This document shows, one piece after another, positions 1 through 5,210 of a stretch of 5,601 nt of DNA. Position 1 is the stretch's first letter, and each line of letters opens with the position of its first letter. The notes below the pieces were generated by a model that saw only the letters and a list, made by a program, of their open reading frames with translations, did no database searches and was not told where the DNA came from. The translations under genes and the position numbers were made by a program. The stretch is from Spirochaetaceae bacterium (GTDB lineage: Bacteria > Spirochaetota > Spirochaetia > Treponematales > Breznakiellaceae). Location of the stretch: assembly GCA_031278295.1 (NCBI GenBank), contig JAITKQ010000088.1, positions 1-5,601 on the forward strand. The letters run 5' to 3'.

Positions 1-438
1 GGACTTGGCCTTGTACCAGCCGTTCTCGACGCCGATGACCTCCACCTGCGCGTCTTTGTCTAACTGTGTCAGCACCGCGGCGTCTGTCGAAGGCGTCTTG
101 CGGAAGTTGACCGACGAACCCGTGACCACGCCGCCGCCGATCGGAAAATCCGCCTTCAGACTGACTGTCAGGTAATCGCTGTGCATGTAGCCCTCGTCGC
201 CCTGGTACACAACCCGATACCAATCGCCCTCCTGCCCCAGCACCACCACCTTCTCGCCGTTCTCAGCGGTCTCCAACGACTGGGCGCCGGTGGACGGTTC
301 TTGGCGCAGATGCAGAGAACTCGCGCCGACGACGCCCGCCTTTACCTCGGCAGCCAGCGCCGACACGGACATGGTCGTTAACACTCCGCTCAGAGCCAAC
401 CCACAACAAAGACATTTTCTCATGCCATGTTTTCTCAT
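1..438 (-). CDS. Secreted protein with tandem bacterial SH3 domains (C-terminal part outside the window)
   Basis: An open frame runs from ATG at 438 down to base 1 without a stop (146 codons), so the C-terminal part lies beyond the left edge. Residues 1-29 form a signal peptide: a basic start (MRKHGMRK), a hydrophobic core, and an ALA/AE cleavage site. Two SH3b repeats follow. The first (about 34-92) has LHLRQEPSTGA, GDWYRVVY and GYMHSDYL. The second (about 104-146, cut by the edge) has VNFRKTPSTDA and NGWYKAKS. Such repeats usually bind peptidoglycan, and in Bacillota they often precede a wall hydrolase domain such as NlpC/P60 or an amidase. Any catalytic domain would be off-window, so the enzyme type is unknown. 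A second in-frame ATG lies at 423. I prefer 438 because a GGGGG run sits nine bases upstream of it, although this is a weak ribosome site. The gene follows the small unknown gene on the same strand after 81 bp. That gap holds a 10-bp palindrome (510-519) but no clear terminator, so cotranscription is possible. Confidence 0.85.
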   Translation of the reverse strand, partial: MRKHGMRKCLCCGLALSGVLTTMSVSALAAEVKAGVVGASSLHLRQEPSTGAQSLETAENGEKVVVLGQEGDWYRVVYQGDEGYMHSDYLTVSLKADFPIGGGVVTGSSVNFRKTPSTDAAVLTQLDKDAQVEVIGVENGWYKAKS

Positions 439-519
439 ATCTTAAAACCCCCACAACTCTGTCTCTTCTTTTTGCGTTTGCAACGTGATTTTATATTTTT
501 CTATATTTGGGGCATGCCC

Positions 520-825
520 TCAGCTGGCGCTCAAGGCTCTCTCCAACCAGACGGACGCCACGTCCATCGCGTTGTAGAGCCCCTCCTTCTCTGTTTTTTT
601 GACCACACGGTCCCTGCTTTTGAGATCCGGGTCCGTAAGCTGAAGCTGGATGGACACGCGGGTGGCTACATCTAGATCTTTCACTTTTTGGGTGTCCAGC
701 ACCTGCATCATGATGATATATTTTTCCGCCATGCTGCCGTAATAGACAAGATTGTCCTTGCGCATCAGCGGATGACCTCTGTAGATGAGGCCCTCACCCC
801 TTTTTTTCTTTACCGTCGTCGCCAT
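520..825 (-). CDS. Small conserved-looking hypothetical protein, 101 aa
   Basis: The function is not recognised. The product is 101 residues with no signal peptide or membrane segment, so it is probably cytosolic. The first ten residues are basic (ATTVKKKR). A short motif LIYRGHPLMRKDNLVYYG follows. The middle (about 31-70) alternates hydrophobic and charged residues in a beta-like way (EKYIIMMQVLDTQKV, TRVSIQLQLTDPDL). A basic RDRVVKKTEKEG stretch comes next, then a C-terminal helix around NAMDVASVWLERAL. The layout reminds me of unnamed small proteins of Clostridia, but I cannot confirm that. Coding is well supported. The start at 825 has GAGGTG five bases upstream, and a near-perfect sigma-A promoter lies about 80 bp further upstream. 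The stop is TGA at 522-520. The gene diverges from the thiamine operon and precedes the SH3-domain gene, with which it may be cotranscribed. Confidence 0.85.
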   Translation of the reverse strand: MATTVKKKRGEGLIYRGHPLMRKDNLVYYGSMAEKYIIMMQVLDTQKVKDLDVATRVSIQLQLTDPDLKSRDRVVKKTEKEGLYNAMDVASVWLERALSAS

Positions 826-864
826 GCATTCACCTCAATCCTTAAAAAGTCTTGCCATTGTCTT

Positions 865-912
865 GTTACGCCTCGTTACTAAAGGTTTACCCTTTTGTAA
901 CCGAATTGTAAC
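865..912. promoter_or_regulatory. Helically phased GTTAC/GTAAC motifs, candidate operator
   Basis: Plus-strand motifs are GTTAC at 865-869 and 875-879, GTTTAC at 885-890, and GTAAC at 897-901 and 908-912. Successive spacings are 10, 10, 12 and 11 bp, so all five lie on nearly the same helix face. The set runs from the -10 box to about 33 bp downstream of the expected start. The inner pair (885-901) can also form a small RNA stem. Repeats of about five bases with a 10-11 bp period are typical of OmpR/PhoB-family response regulators. That a regulator binds here, and which one, is inference. Confidence 0.45.
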
Positions 913-933
913 ACATGTTTTTCTCTTTGTCAA
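905..933 (-). promoter_or_regulatory. Sigma-A/sigma-70 promoter of the small unknown gene
   Basis: On the minus strand TTGACA (933-928) is followed by a 17-bp spacer and TACAAT (910-905). The spacer ends in TGT, which gives an extended -10 (TGn). This is a nearly ideal housekeeping promoter, with a start expected near 898 and a 5' leader of about 73 nt. Nothing else on the minus strand nearby competes with it. Confidence 0.85.
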
Positions 934-1034
934 ATCATTTTTTCTTTTTTTGAAAATTCGGATGACCTGCGGCCGAAGGACGGGGCAAATTGCCAAATCG
1001 GGCGCCGTAGCGCGGTAAATTCGCGCGGGCCCGG

Positions 1035-1062
1035 TTGACATCTCCCAAATACGCGGTATAAT
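1035..1062 (+). promoter_or_regulatory. Sigma-70-type promoter of the thiamine transport operon
   Basis: TTGACA at 1035-1040 and TATAAT at 1057-1062 are both perfect consensus hexamers, separated by 16 bp. Transcription should start near 1069 and read into the leader and TPP riboswitch. The -35 box lies about 100 bp from that of the divergent promoter. The bases between (934-1034) hold only an 11-bp palindrome at 984-994. Confidence 0.85.
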
Positions 1063-1068
1063 AGAAAA

Positions 1069-1182
1069 AAGCGCCGCATACCGCTTCGGTTCGCCCTGGA
1101 CACTACATCTGGCGGGGGCCACAAGATGTAAGTGGGTGAGGGCGCCGGCGCGGGGCGGCGCGGGTGCAAAACTGAATACGCA
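1069..1182 (+). other. Extra structured 5' leader ahead of the TPP aptamer
   Basis: About 115 nt lie between the expected transcription start and the aptamer, which is long for a TPP riboswitch. I see a hairpin at 1101-1134, where CACT+ACATCT pairs with AGATGTAAGTG with one bulge and a nested GGC-GGGG-GCC. A second stem at 1142-1161 pairs GCGCCG with CGGCGC around a G-rich loop. A short ACCG-CTT-CGGT hairpin sits near 1078-1088. No open frame with a ribosome site is evident. The region does not match a riboswitch class that I can name. It may be inert leader, a stabilising element or part of a larger fold. Confidence 0.4.
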
Positions 1183-1300
1183 TGAACGGGGAGCTGGACC
1201 TGTCCGGCTGAGAGTAAGCTGATCTGGAGCTTTAACCCGAAGGGGCCGACCCGCGAGGTCGCCCCGGACCTGATCCGGGTAATGCCGGCGGAGGGAAAGC
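1183..1300 (+). promoter_or_regulatory. TPP riboswitch (THI element) controlling the thiamine transport operon
   Basis: Hallmark segments of the thiamine pyrophosphate aptamer appear in order: CGGGG (1187-1191), a P3 stem GCTGGA/TCCGGC (1193-1208), the pyrimidine-sensing CTGAGA (1208-1213), an ACCC strand (1235-1238), CCTGAT (1269-1274), a P5 hairpin CCGG-GTAATG-CCGG (1275-1288), and GCGGAGGGAA (1288-1297). TPP binding should repress the downstream importer. The aptamer is larger than usual. A P3a-like hairpin lies at 1216-1232, and a further GC-rich hairpin at 1242-1265 separates ACCC from CCTGAT, where only a few bases are normally found. The 5' CGGGG can pair either with CCCG at 1236-1239 or with CCCCG at 1262-1266, so the P2 assignment is ambiguous. 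A terminator directly downstream indicates transcriptional control. Confidence 0.93.
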
Positions 1301-1319
1301 ACGGAAGCGTCCGTTAAGG

Positions 1320-1354
1320 AAAATCCGCAAGGCCTCCCTTGCGGATTTTTTTTT
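1320..1354 (+). terminator. Intrinsic terminator, expression platform of the TPP riboswitch
   Basis: A perfect 13-bp stem (1320-1332 with 1337-1349) closes a CCTC loop and ends in a run of nine T (1346-1354). It lies between the aptamer and the first gene, so it acts as the OFF switch. The antiterminator partner is probably GCGGA at 1288-1292 in the aptamer's 3' strand, which is complementary to TCCGC at 1324-1328 in the terminator. TPP would hold GCGGA inside the aptamer and free the terminator. A small ACGGA-AGCG-TCCGT hairpin (1301-1314) sits between the two. Confidence 0.92.
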
Positions 1355-1365
1355 GCGCCCGCAGC

Positions 1366-1401
1366 GCGAAGGAGGATACGATGGCGAAGGAGGATACGAT
1401 G
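1366..1401 (+). repeat. Perfect 18-bp tandem duplication carrying SD and start codon
   Basis: The unit GCGAAGGAGGATACGATG occurs twice back to back (1366-1383 and 1384-1401). Each copy has a strong AAGGAGG Shine-Dalgarno, a 5-bp spacer and an ATG. Because 18 is a multiple of three, the copies are in frame and the first thiamine gene has two equally good starts, at 1381 and 1399. The lack of any mismatch suggests a recent slippage duplication or selection. Confidence 0.95.
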
Positions 1402-1713
1402 ACGGAATGTAAACAGCCTGAGGCCGGCATGGCGATTCAGGTTTTGCCGGAAACGGCAAGCGGGGACGAACTCCTGCGTATCGTGGACGCGGTGATCGCC
1501 TACATCAAGGGCACGGGCCTTAACAGCTTTGTCGGCCCCTTTGAAACGAGCGTCGAGGGTGATTTCGATACGCTCTGCCGCATAGCGGCGGAGGCTCAAA
1601 AGATCTGCATACGAGAGGGAGCGGAAAGCGTCTCCGCCTACATCAAATTCGTGTACAAGCCCAAAAACGGCGTGTGGCCTATAGGCTTCAAGGTGGAAAA
1701 ACACCATGCGTAA
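1381..1713 (+). CDS. MTH1187/YkoF-family thiamine-binding protein
   Basis: A 110-residue protein from ATG 1381, or 104 residues from the equally good ATG at 1399; the family is usually about 100 residues. Family features (numbered from 1381) are the beta strand MAIQVLPE (17-24), a helix around DELLRIVDAVIAYIKGTGLN, GPFET (52-56), EGD (59-61), a second helix, and the strand SVSAYIKFVYKP (83-94) leading to GVWPIGFKVEK. This ferredoxin-like fold (Thiamine_BP, formerly DUF77) binds thiamine or related pyrimidines in the cytosol. A storage, sensing or transport-handover role is inferred from the context. The protein has no signal peptide. It is the first gene behind the TPP riboswitch, and its last 8 bp overlap the permease gene, which implies translational coupling. 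An upstream in-frame extension to 1339 would start inside the terminator stem and is not credible. Confidence 0.9.
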   Translation: MAKEDTMTECKQPEAGMAIQVLPETASGDELLRIVDAVIAYIKGTGLNSFVGPFETSVEGDFDTLCRIAAEAQKICIREGAESVSAYIKFVYKPKNGVWPIGFKVEKHHA

Positions 1714-2455
1714 GGCGGCCTCCTGGCCGGTATTCCTCGTGATCCTCGCGCTCTGGCAGGGGCTAAGCGCGGCGCGGCTGATCCCGCCCTACATGCTGCC
1801 CGGCCCGCTCGACGCCGGTCTTGCCCTGCTGAACGACGCGCCGCTCATCGCGCGGCATACCGGACGCACCCTGTTCGAAGCGCTTGCCGGCCTTGCGCTC
1901 GGTATCGCGGCGGCCTTCGTGCTGGCGCTCGTGACGGATGCCAGTCCCCGCGTAAAGGCCGCCGCCGCGCCGGTCCTGCTCCTGACGCAGACGGTACCGG
2001 CCGTGGCCCTCGCCCCGCTTCTCGTCCTCTGGATGGGTTTCGGCGCGGCCCCAAAGGTCGCGCTCGTGTTTCTTACCTGTTTTTTTCCGATAGCGATAGC
2101 CCTCCAGAACGGCTTTGCCCAAGCGGATGCGGACGCCGTGCGGCTGCTGCGGTCCATGGGCGCGTCGGGCCCGCAAATTTACCGCTACATCAAAGTACCC
2201 GGCGCGCTGGGCCACTTCTTTTCCGGCCTCAAGGTTTCGACGGCGTACGCGGTAGCGGCGGCGGTAATCGCGGAATGGCTTGGCGGGGACGCCGGCTTGG
2301 GCGTTTACATGACGCGGGTACGAAAATCGTACTCGTTTGACAAGATGTTTGCCGTGATATTCGTCACGGCTGTCCTGAGTGTGGCGCTGATGAAACTGCT
2401 GGAAACGCTCGAACGGCGCGTCATGCCCTGGAATTTCTTAGCGGAGGAAGTATGA
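1706..2455 (+). CDS. thiX: ABC transporter permease for thiamine precursor (ThiX type)
   Basis: A 249-residue inner-membrane protein of the BPD_transp_1 family, close to the usual length of about 250. About six hydrophobic segments are visible, near residues 8-24, 56-76, 86-110, 116-135, 176-192 and 212-232. The cytoplasmic coupling loop (EAA-like) is at about 141-165 (DAVRLLRSMGAS ... YIKVP), with G152 and P165 conserved in position. This loop should contact the ATPase encoded two genes downstream. The start ATG at 1706 overlaps the stop of the thiamine-binding gene and has AGGTGG nine bases upstream. The stop overlaps the next start (ATGA at 2452-2455). Pyrimidine-precursor specificity comes from the riboswitch and the ThiY neighbour. 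Sequence alone would also fit the SsuC/TauC group. Confidence 0.88.
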   Translation: MRKAASWPVFLVILALWQGLSAARLIPPYMLPGPLDAGLALLNDAPLIARHTGRTLFEALAGLALGIAAAFVLALVTDASPRVKAAAAPVLLLTQTVPAVALAPLLVLWMGFGAAPKVALVFLTCFFPIAIALQNGFAQADADAVRLLRSMGASGPQIYRYIKVPGALGHFFSGLKVSTAYAVAAAVIAEWLGGDAGLGVYMTRVRKSYSFDKMFAVIFVTAVLSVALMKLLETLERRVMPWNFLAEEV

Positions 2456-3558
2456 AAATGAGCAGTATGAATCATGTTATACTGAAGGGGGAAGTCTCCC
2501 CCTACGCCCGCACTCCAGCAGCTACGCTGCCTCCGTTGCGGCCTACCCCCTCTCCTAGGGGCTCCGCCCCTAAGACCCCGTTTTATCGTACCGCGTGTGG
2601 GTTGCGGCTTGTGCTGCTTGCGGCGCTTACGTTCTGCGCCGCCTGCGAACCTAAACGTGATGCGGGACAGGTCCGCGTCGTGCTGGACTGGACGCCGAAC
2701 ACCAACCACACGGGCCTTTACGCCGCGCTGGAAAACGGCTATTTTGACGAAGCGGGCCTCAAGGTAAGCATAGAACAGCCGCCGGAAGACGGGGCGCTGC
2801 TGCTGCTTGCGGCCGGCGGCGCGGAATTCGCCGTTGACTTTCAGGAGTCGCTCGGTCCGGCCCTTGCCCGCGCCGAAGCGCTGCCGGTCTCCGCCGTCGC
2901 GGCGCTGATAGCCCACAACACAAGCGGCGTCATGTCGCTTGGCGGGGCCGGAATACGCCGCCCGCGCGATCTTGAGGGGAAACGCTTTGCCTCGTGGGAG
3001 ACGCCGCTCGTGAACGCGATAATCAGCAACATCGTGGAGGGCGACGGCGGCGATTTTTCGCTTGTCAAAATGATACCCAATTTCGCAACGGACGCCTTTT
3101 CCGCGCTGGAAACCGATGTTGACGCTATATGGGTATACTACGCATGGGACGGAATCGCCGCCGAAACGAGGGAAATCCCGGTAAACCACCTTGATTTTGC
3201 CGCGATAAACCCTGTTTTTGACTTTTATACCCCGATTCTGCTGGTAAACAACGATTACGCCGAGTCAGGACCGGAGGAGGCGTCCAAATTCATGGCGGCC
3301 TTGAGCCGGGGCTACCGTTTTGCGATCGAAAACCCGGCGGAAGCGGCGGAAATCCTGTTAAAACACGCCCCGGAACTGGACAGGACGCTCGTGATTCGGA
3401 GTCAGGAATACCTTGCGGCGCGGTACCAGGCCGATTCTCCGCGCTGGGGCGAGATAGACGGGGAACGCTGGGACAGATTCTACGGATGGATGTTTGACGA
3501 AGGGATACTGGCAAAAGACATCAGGGGACAGGGCTTTACCAACAAATTTCTGCCCTAA
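2452..3558 (+). CDS. thiY: Thiamine-precursor-binding lipoprotein (NMT1/THI5-like, ThiY)
   Basis: Substrate-binding component of the importer, 368 residues. The NMT1/THI5-like domain starts at about 74 with the ThiY hallmark LDWTPNTNHTGLYAALENGYF (78-98). It continues through ISNIVEGDGGDF and YYAWDG and ends with GFTNKFLP (361-368). Relatives bind thiamine pyrimidines such as formylaminopyrimidine or HMP outside the cytoplasmic membrane. A signal sequence LRLVLLAALTF (about 51-61) precedes Cys62 and Cys65, and Cys65 (CAAC) is the likely lipidation site. The lipobox is atypical, with Cys at -3, which would fit the relaxed spirochaetal rule. The region before the hydrophobic core is about 50 residues, when 5-10 is usual, and most of it is encoded by a palindromic repeat. 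The start at 2452 (GGAGG four bases upstream) overlaps the permease stop; in-frame ATGs at 2458 and 2467 are alternatives. An internal TTG at codon 51 would give a normal signal peptide but has poor ribosome-site spacing. Confidence 0.9.
   Translation: MKMSSMNHVILKGEVSPYARTPAATLPPLRPTPSPRGSAPKTPFYRTACGLRLVLLAALTFCAACEPKRDAGQVRVVLDWTPNTNHTGLYAALENGYFDEAGLKVSIEQPPEDGALLLLAAGGAEFAVDFQESLGPALARAEALPVSAVAALIAHNTSGVMSLGGAGIRRPRDLEGKRFASWETPLVNAIISNIVEGDGGDFSLVKMIPNFATDAFSALETDVDAIWVYYAWDGIAAETREIPVNHLDFAAINPVFDFYTPILLVNNDYAESGPEEASKFMAALSRGYRFAIENPAEAAEILLKHAPELDRTLVIRSQEYLAARYQADSPRWGEIDGERWDRFYGWMFDEGILAKDIRGQGFTNKFLP
2484..2580. repeat. Multi-hairpin palindromic element inside the thiY coding sequence
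   Basis: Three perfect hairpins follow one another: GGGGGA-AGTC-TCCCCC (2487-2502), GCAGC-TAC-GCTGC (2518-2530) and TAGGGGC-TCC-GCCCCTA (2556-2572). C-rich linkers separate them, and a final CCCC (2576-2579) is complementary to the first G run. Codons 12-43 of thiY fall here and encode a proline- and serine-rich peptide unlike any signal-peptide n-region. The pattern suggests a REP/RPE-like dispersed repeat that landed in frame. Exact ends are unclear. A possible TTAT flank (2477-2480 and 2583-2586) is too short to be convincing. Whether other copies exist cannot be seen here. Confidence 0.75.
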
Positions 3559-3570
3559 GGTGAGCCTTTA

Positions 3571-4326
3571 GTGGAAGCGGTATTTTCGTGCCGGGACATA
3601 AGCAAATGCTACGAAGGCCGTCCCGTTGTCAGCGGCGTCAGCCTTGATCTGTATCCCGGCGGCTTCATATCGCTTCTGGGACATTCCGGCGTGGGCAAGA
3701 CCACGCTGTTCAACGTCCTTGCCGGGGTGGACAGGCCGGACAGAGGCCGCGTATACCTTTCCGGCGAGGACATTACCGGCGTTTCAGGCCGCGTCTCGTA
3801 TATGTTGCAGAAAGACCTGCTGCTCGAATACCGGACGGTTCTGGACAACGTGATACTGCCGCTCGTGATACGCCGGGAAGCGCCGAAAGAGGCGCGCCGG
3901 CGGGCGGCGGAGAACTTTCCGCGCTTCGGCCTTGCCGGCTGTGAAAACAAGTACCCGCGCCAGCTTTCTGGCGGTATGCGTCAGCGGGCCGCGCTGCTGC
4001 GAACCTGCATGATGAACAACCCGGTAATCCTGCTCGACGAACCGTTTTCCGCCCTGGACGCGATAACGCGGCTCCGTATGCACCACTGGTACAAGGAAAT
4101 CGCCGCCGGTATGAGGCTGTCAACATTCTTCATCACCCACGATGTTGACGAGGCCCTGCTGCTATCGGACAGCGTGCACATAATGGCCGGGGAGCCGGGC
4201 CGGATAACGGAGCGCCTTGACATTGCCCCCGTCCGCTCCCGGACGGGGGACTTTCCCGCCTCACCGGAGCACGCCCTGTTCAAAAAACAGGTACTCGCCG
4301 CCCTCAAGCTGCCGCTGTCAATCTGA
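3571..4326 (+). CDS. thiZ: ABC transporter ATP-binding protein (ThiZ type)
   Basis: A 251-residue ATPase that powers the importer at the cytoplasmic face. All nucleotide-binding motifs are intact: Walker A GHSGVGKTT (37-45), Q-loop Gln80, signature LSGGMRQR (132-139), Walker B VILLDEP (152-158), D-loop SALD (160-163) and switch His190 in ITHD. The family is the nitrate/sulfonate/taurine/thiamine-precursor group, and the assignment to thiamine rests on the operon. The start is GTG at 3571, with AGGTGAG six bases upstream and 12 bp after the thiY stop. After the switch histidine the protein has a normal short C-terminal tail (EPGRITERLDI). It is the last gene of the operon and faces the convergent DUF4198 gene, with only 26 bp between the two stops and no convincing terminator there. 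Confidence 0.92.
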   Translation: MEAVFSCRDISKCYEGRPVVSGVSLDLYPGGFISLLGHSGVGKTTLFNVLAGVDRPDRGRVYLSGEDITGVSGRVSYMLQKDLLLEYRTVLDNVILPLVIRREAPKEARRRAAENFPRFGLAGCENKYPRQLSGGMRQRAALLRTCMMNNPVILLDEPFSALDAITRLRMHHWYKEIAAGMRLSTFFITHDVDEALLLSDSVHIMAGEPGRITERLDIAPVRSRTGDFPASPEHALFKKQVLAALKLPLSI

Positions 4327-4352
4327 CCCCTCAATATGACGCGGCGGCCTGG

Positions 4353-5150
4353 TCAGGGGACGGTAAAAACCACGATAGAGTCGTTGTTTTCCGTCGTGTT
4401 GAGACCCTGAAAGGTTGATGTACGGGAGTCGCGCAGGCCGACAATCCATATACCTGGGTTGCTGATCCTGAAAGTAAGCTCACCTTTGCTGTCCGTGGTT
4501 CCTGTCTGCTCGTAGGCATTCATCGTTTTATAATCGTAATAGTCGTAAGTCGCCCAAACCTTTGCGCCGGGAAGAGGCGCCCCGTTGTAAAGTACTCGGA
4601 ATTTTGCCTTGGAACCTTTTTTAAGCCGCGCCGGGTTGTCAAGCGGAACTATTTCAAGGGTATAACCCAGCGGGGTGGAAAAAGATGTGTCATTTCTGGC
4701 CGGATTCAAGTATGTTTTTGAAACTTTGTGCAGGAATCTCACTTCTGATATGGATTTTTCGGGATTTGCCGCCTTTACCTCGTCAGGCGTTCCTTCGGCG
4801 CGGGAACCGTCTGCAAACACGCAGGTGTAGGTTGCGGCCCGATCCGCCTCTATGATCACCGGATCGTTTCCCGCAAGTTTGAATTCCGTTTCGTACCATA
4901 CACGGTCATTGTTGGTATTCAAGGGCAGGGGGGCTGAGCGGCTGCCGTTTTGACGGGCATAGACCTTGTTGTACTTGATGTCTTCAAGCTCTTCGCCCAC
5001 CGTAAAGTAATGGGTGGAAAGCAGGTAAAGCGGGACGGTGTCCCCCGCTTTTGGCGCTTTAACGTCGGTAATCACAAAAAATTCATGGGCGGAGGCCGCG
5101 CCTGTAATGAGGGCGCACAGCACGACAGCAAGAGAAATGATCTTTTTCAT
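4353..5150 (-). CDS. Secreted DUF4198-type protein, putative metal-handling periplasmic component
   Basis: A 265-residue exported protein. Residues 1-21 are a clear signal peptide (MKKIISLAVVLCALITGAASA) with an ASA cleavage site, so the mature chain should begin His22-Glu-Phe-Phe. The N-terminal half has APKAGDTVPLYLLSTHYF (His47). The C-terminal half (about 175-250) is an Ig-like region with KGSKAKFRVLYNGAPLPGAKVWA, TTDSKGELTFRI and GIWIVGLRD, which matches the DUF4198 pattern. Relatives are periplasmic components associated with nickel or cobalt uptake, where the exposed N-terminal histidine is thought to bind metal. The metal here is unknown, and no transporter gene is adjacent inside the window. 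The start at 5150 is chosen for GGGAG six bases upstream and for the signal peptide. An in-frame TTG at 5189 would lie inside the leader terminator. Expression is probably controlled by the structured leader and terminator upstream. Confidence 0.85.
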   Translation of the reverse strand: MKKIISLAVVLCALITGAASAHEFFVITDVKAPKAGDTVPLYLLSTHYFTVGEELEDIKYNKVYARQNGSRSAPLPLNTNNDRVWYETEFKLAGNDPVIIEADRAATYTCVFADGSRAEGTPDEVKAANPEKSISEVRFLHKVSKTYLNPARNDTSFSTPLGYTLEIVPLDNPARLKKGSKAKFRVLYNGAPLPGAKVWATYDYYDYKTMNAYEQTGTTDSKGELTFRISNPGIWIVGLRDSRTSTFQGLNTTENNDSIVVFTVP

Positions 5151-5168
5151 TTTTATCTCCCTTAATTT

Positions 5169-5200
5169 AAAAAAAATACCGGTTTTCAATACGAAAACCG
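5169..5200 (-). terminator. Intrinsic terminator in the leader of the DUF4198 gene (attenuator)
   Basis: On the minus strand a perfect 8-bp stem CGGTTTTC/GAAAACCG (5200-5193 with 5187-5180) closes a GTATT loop. After three bases it is followed by eight T (5176-5169). It lies between the promoter and the start codon, only about 20 nt before the ATG, so it must be bypassed for expression. The Shine-Dalgarno lies downstream of it and is not sequestered, which points to transcriptional attenuation. Confidence 0.8.
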
Positions 5201-5210
5201 TTTTAGTTTA

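Noticed and set aside
1339..1380. N-terminal extension of the thiamine-binding protein starting at a TTG
   Set aside because: The start would lie inside the terminator stem, and the T tract would encode Ile-Phe-Phe. The ATGs at 1381 and 1399 have perfect ribosome sites and match family length.
835..1707. A 290-codon minus-strand open frame
   Set aside because: It runs antisense through the thiamine-binding gene, the terminator, the TPP riboswitch and both divergent promoters. Its composition is arginine-rich with no domain, as expected for a shadow in GC-rich DNA.
2305..3189. A 294-codon minus-strand open frame
   Set aside because: It is antisense to thiX and thiY, whose frames show clear family motifs. 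The antisense product is Arg/Gly-rich with no recognisable motif.
4323..4356. Inverted repeat CTGACC/GGTCAG between the convergent genes as a shared terminator
   Set aside because: It has a 6-bp stem, a 22-base loop and no T tract on either side. It also spans both stop codons, where TGA and its complement are expected anyway.
5151..5189. Upstream TTG start for the DUF4198 protein
   Set aside because: It lies in the attenuator hairpin and would add residues before a complete signal peptide. The ATG at 5150 has its own ribosome site.
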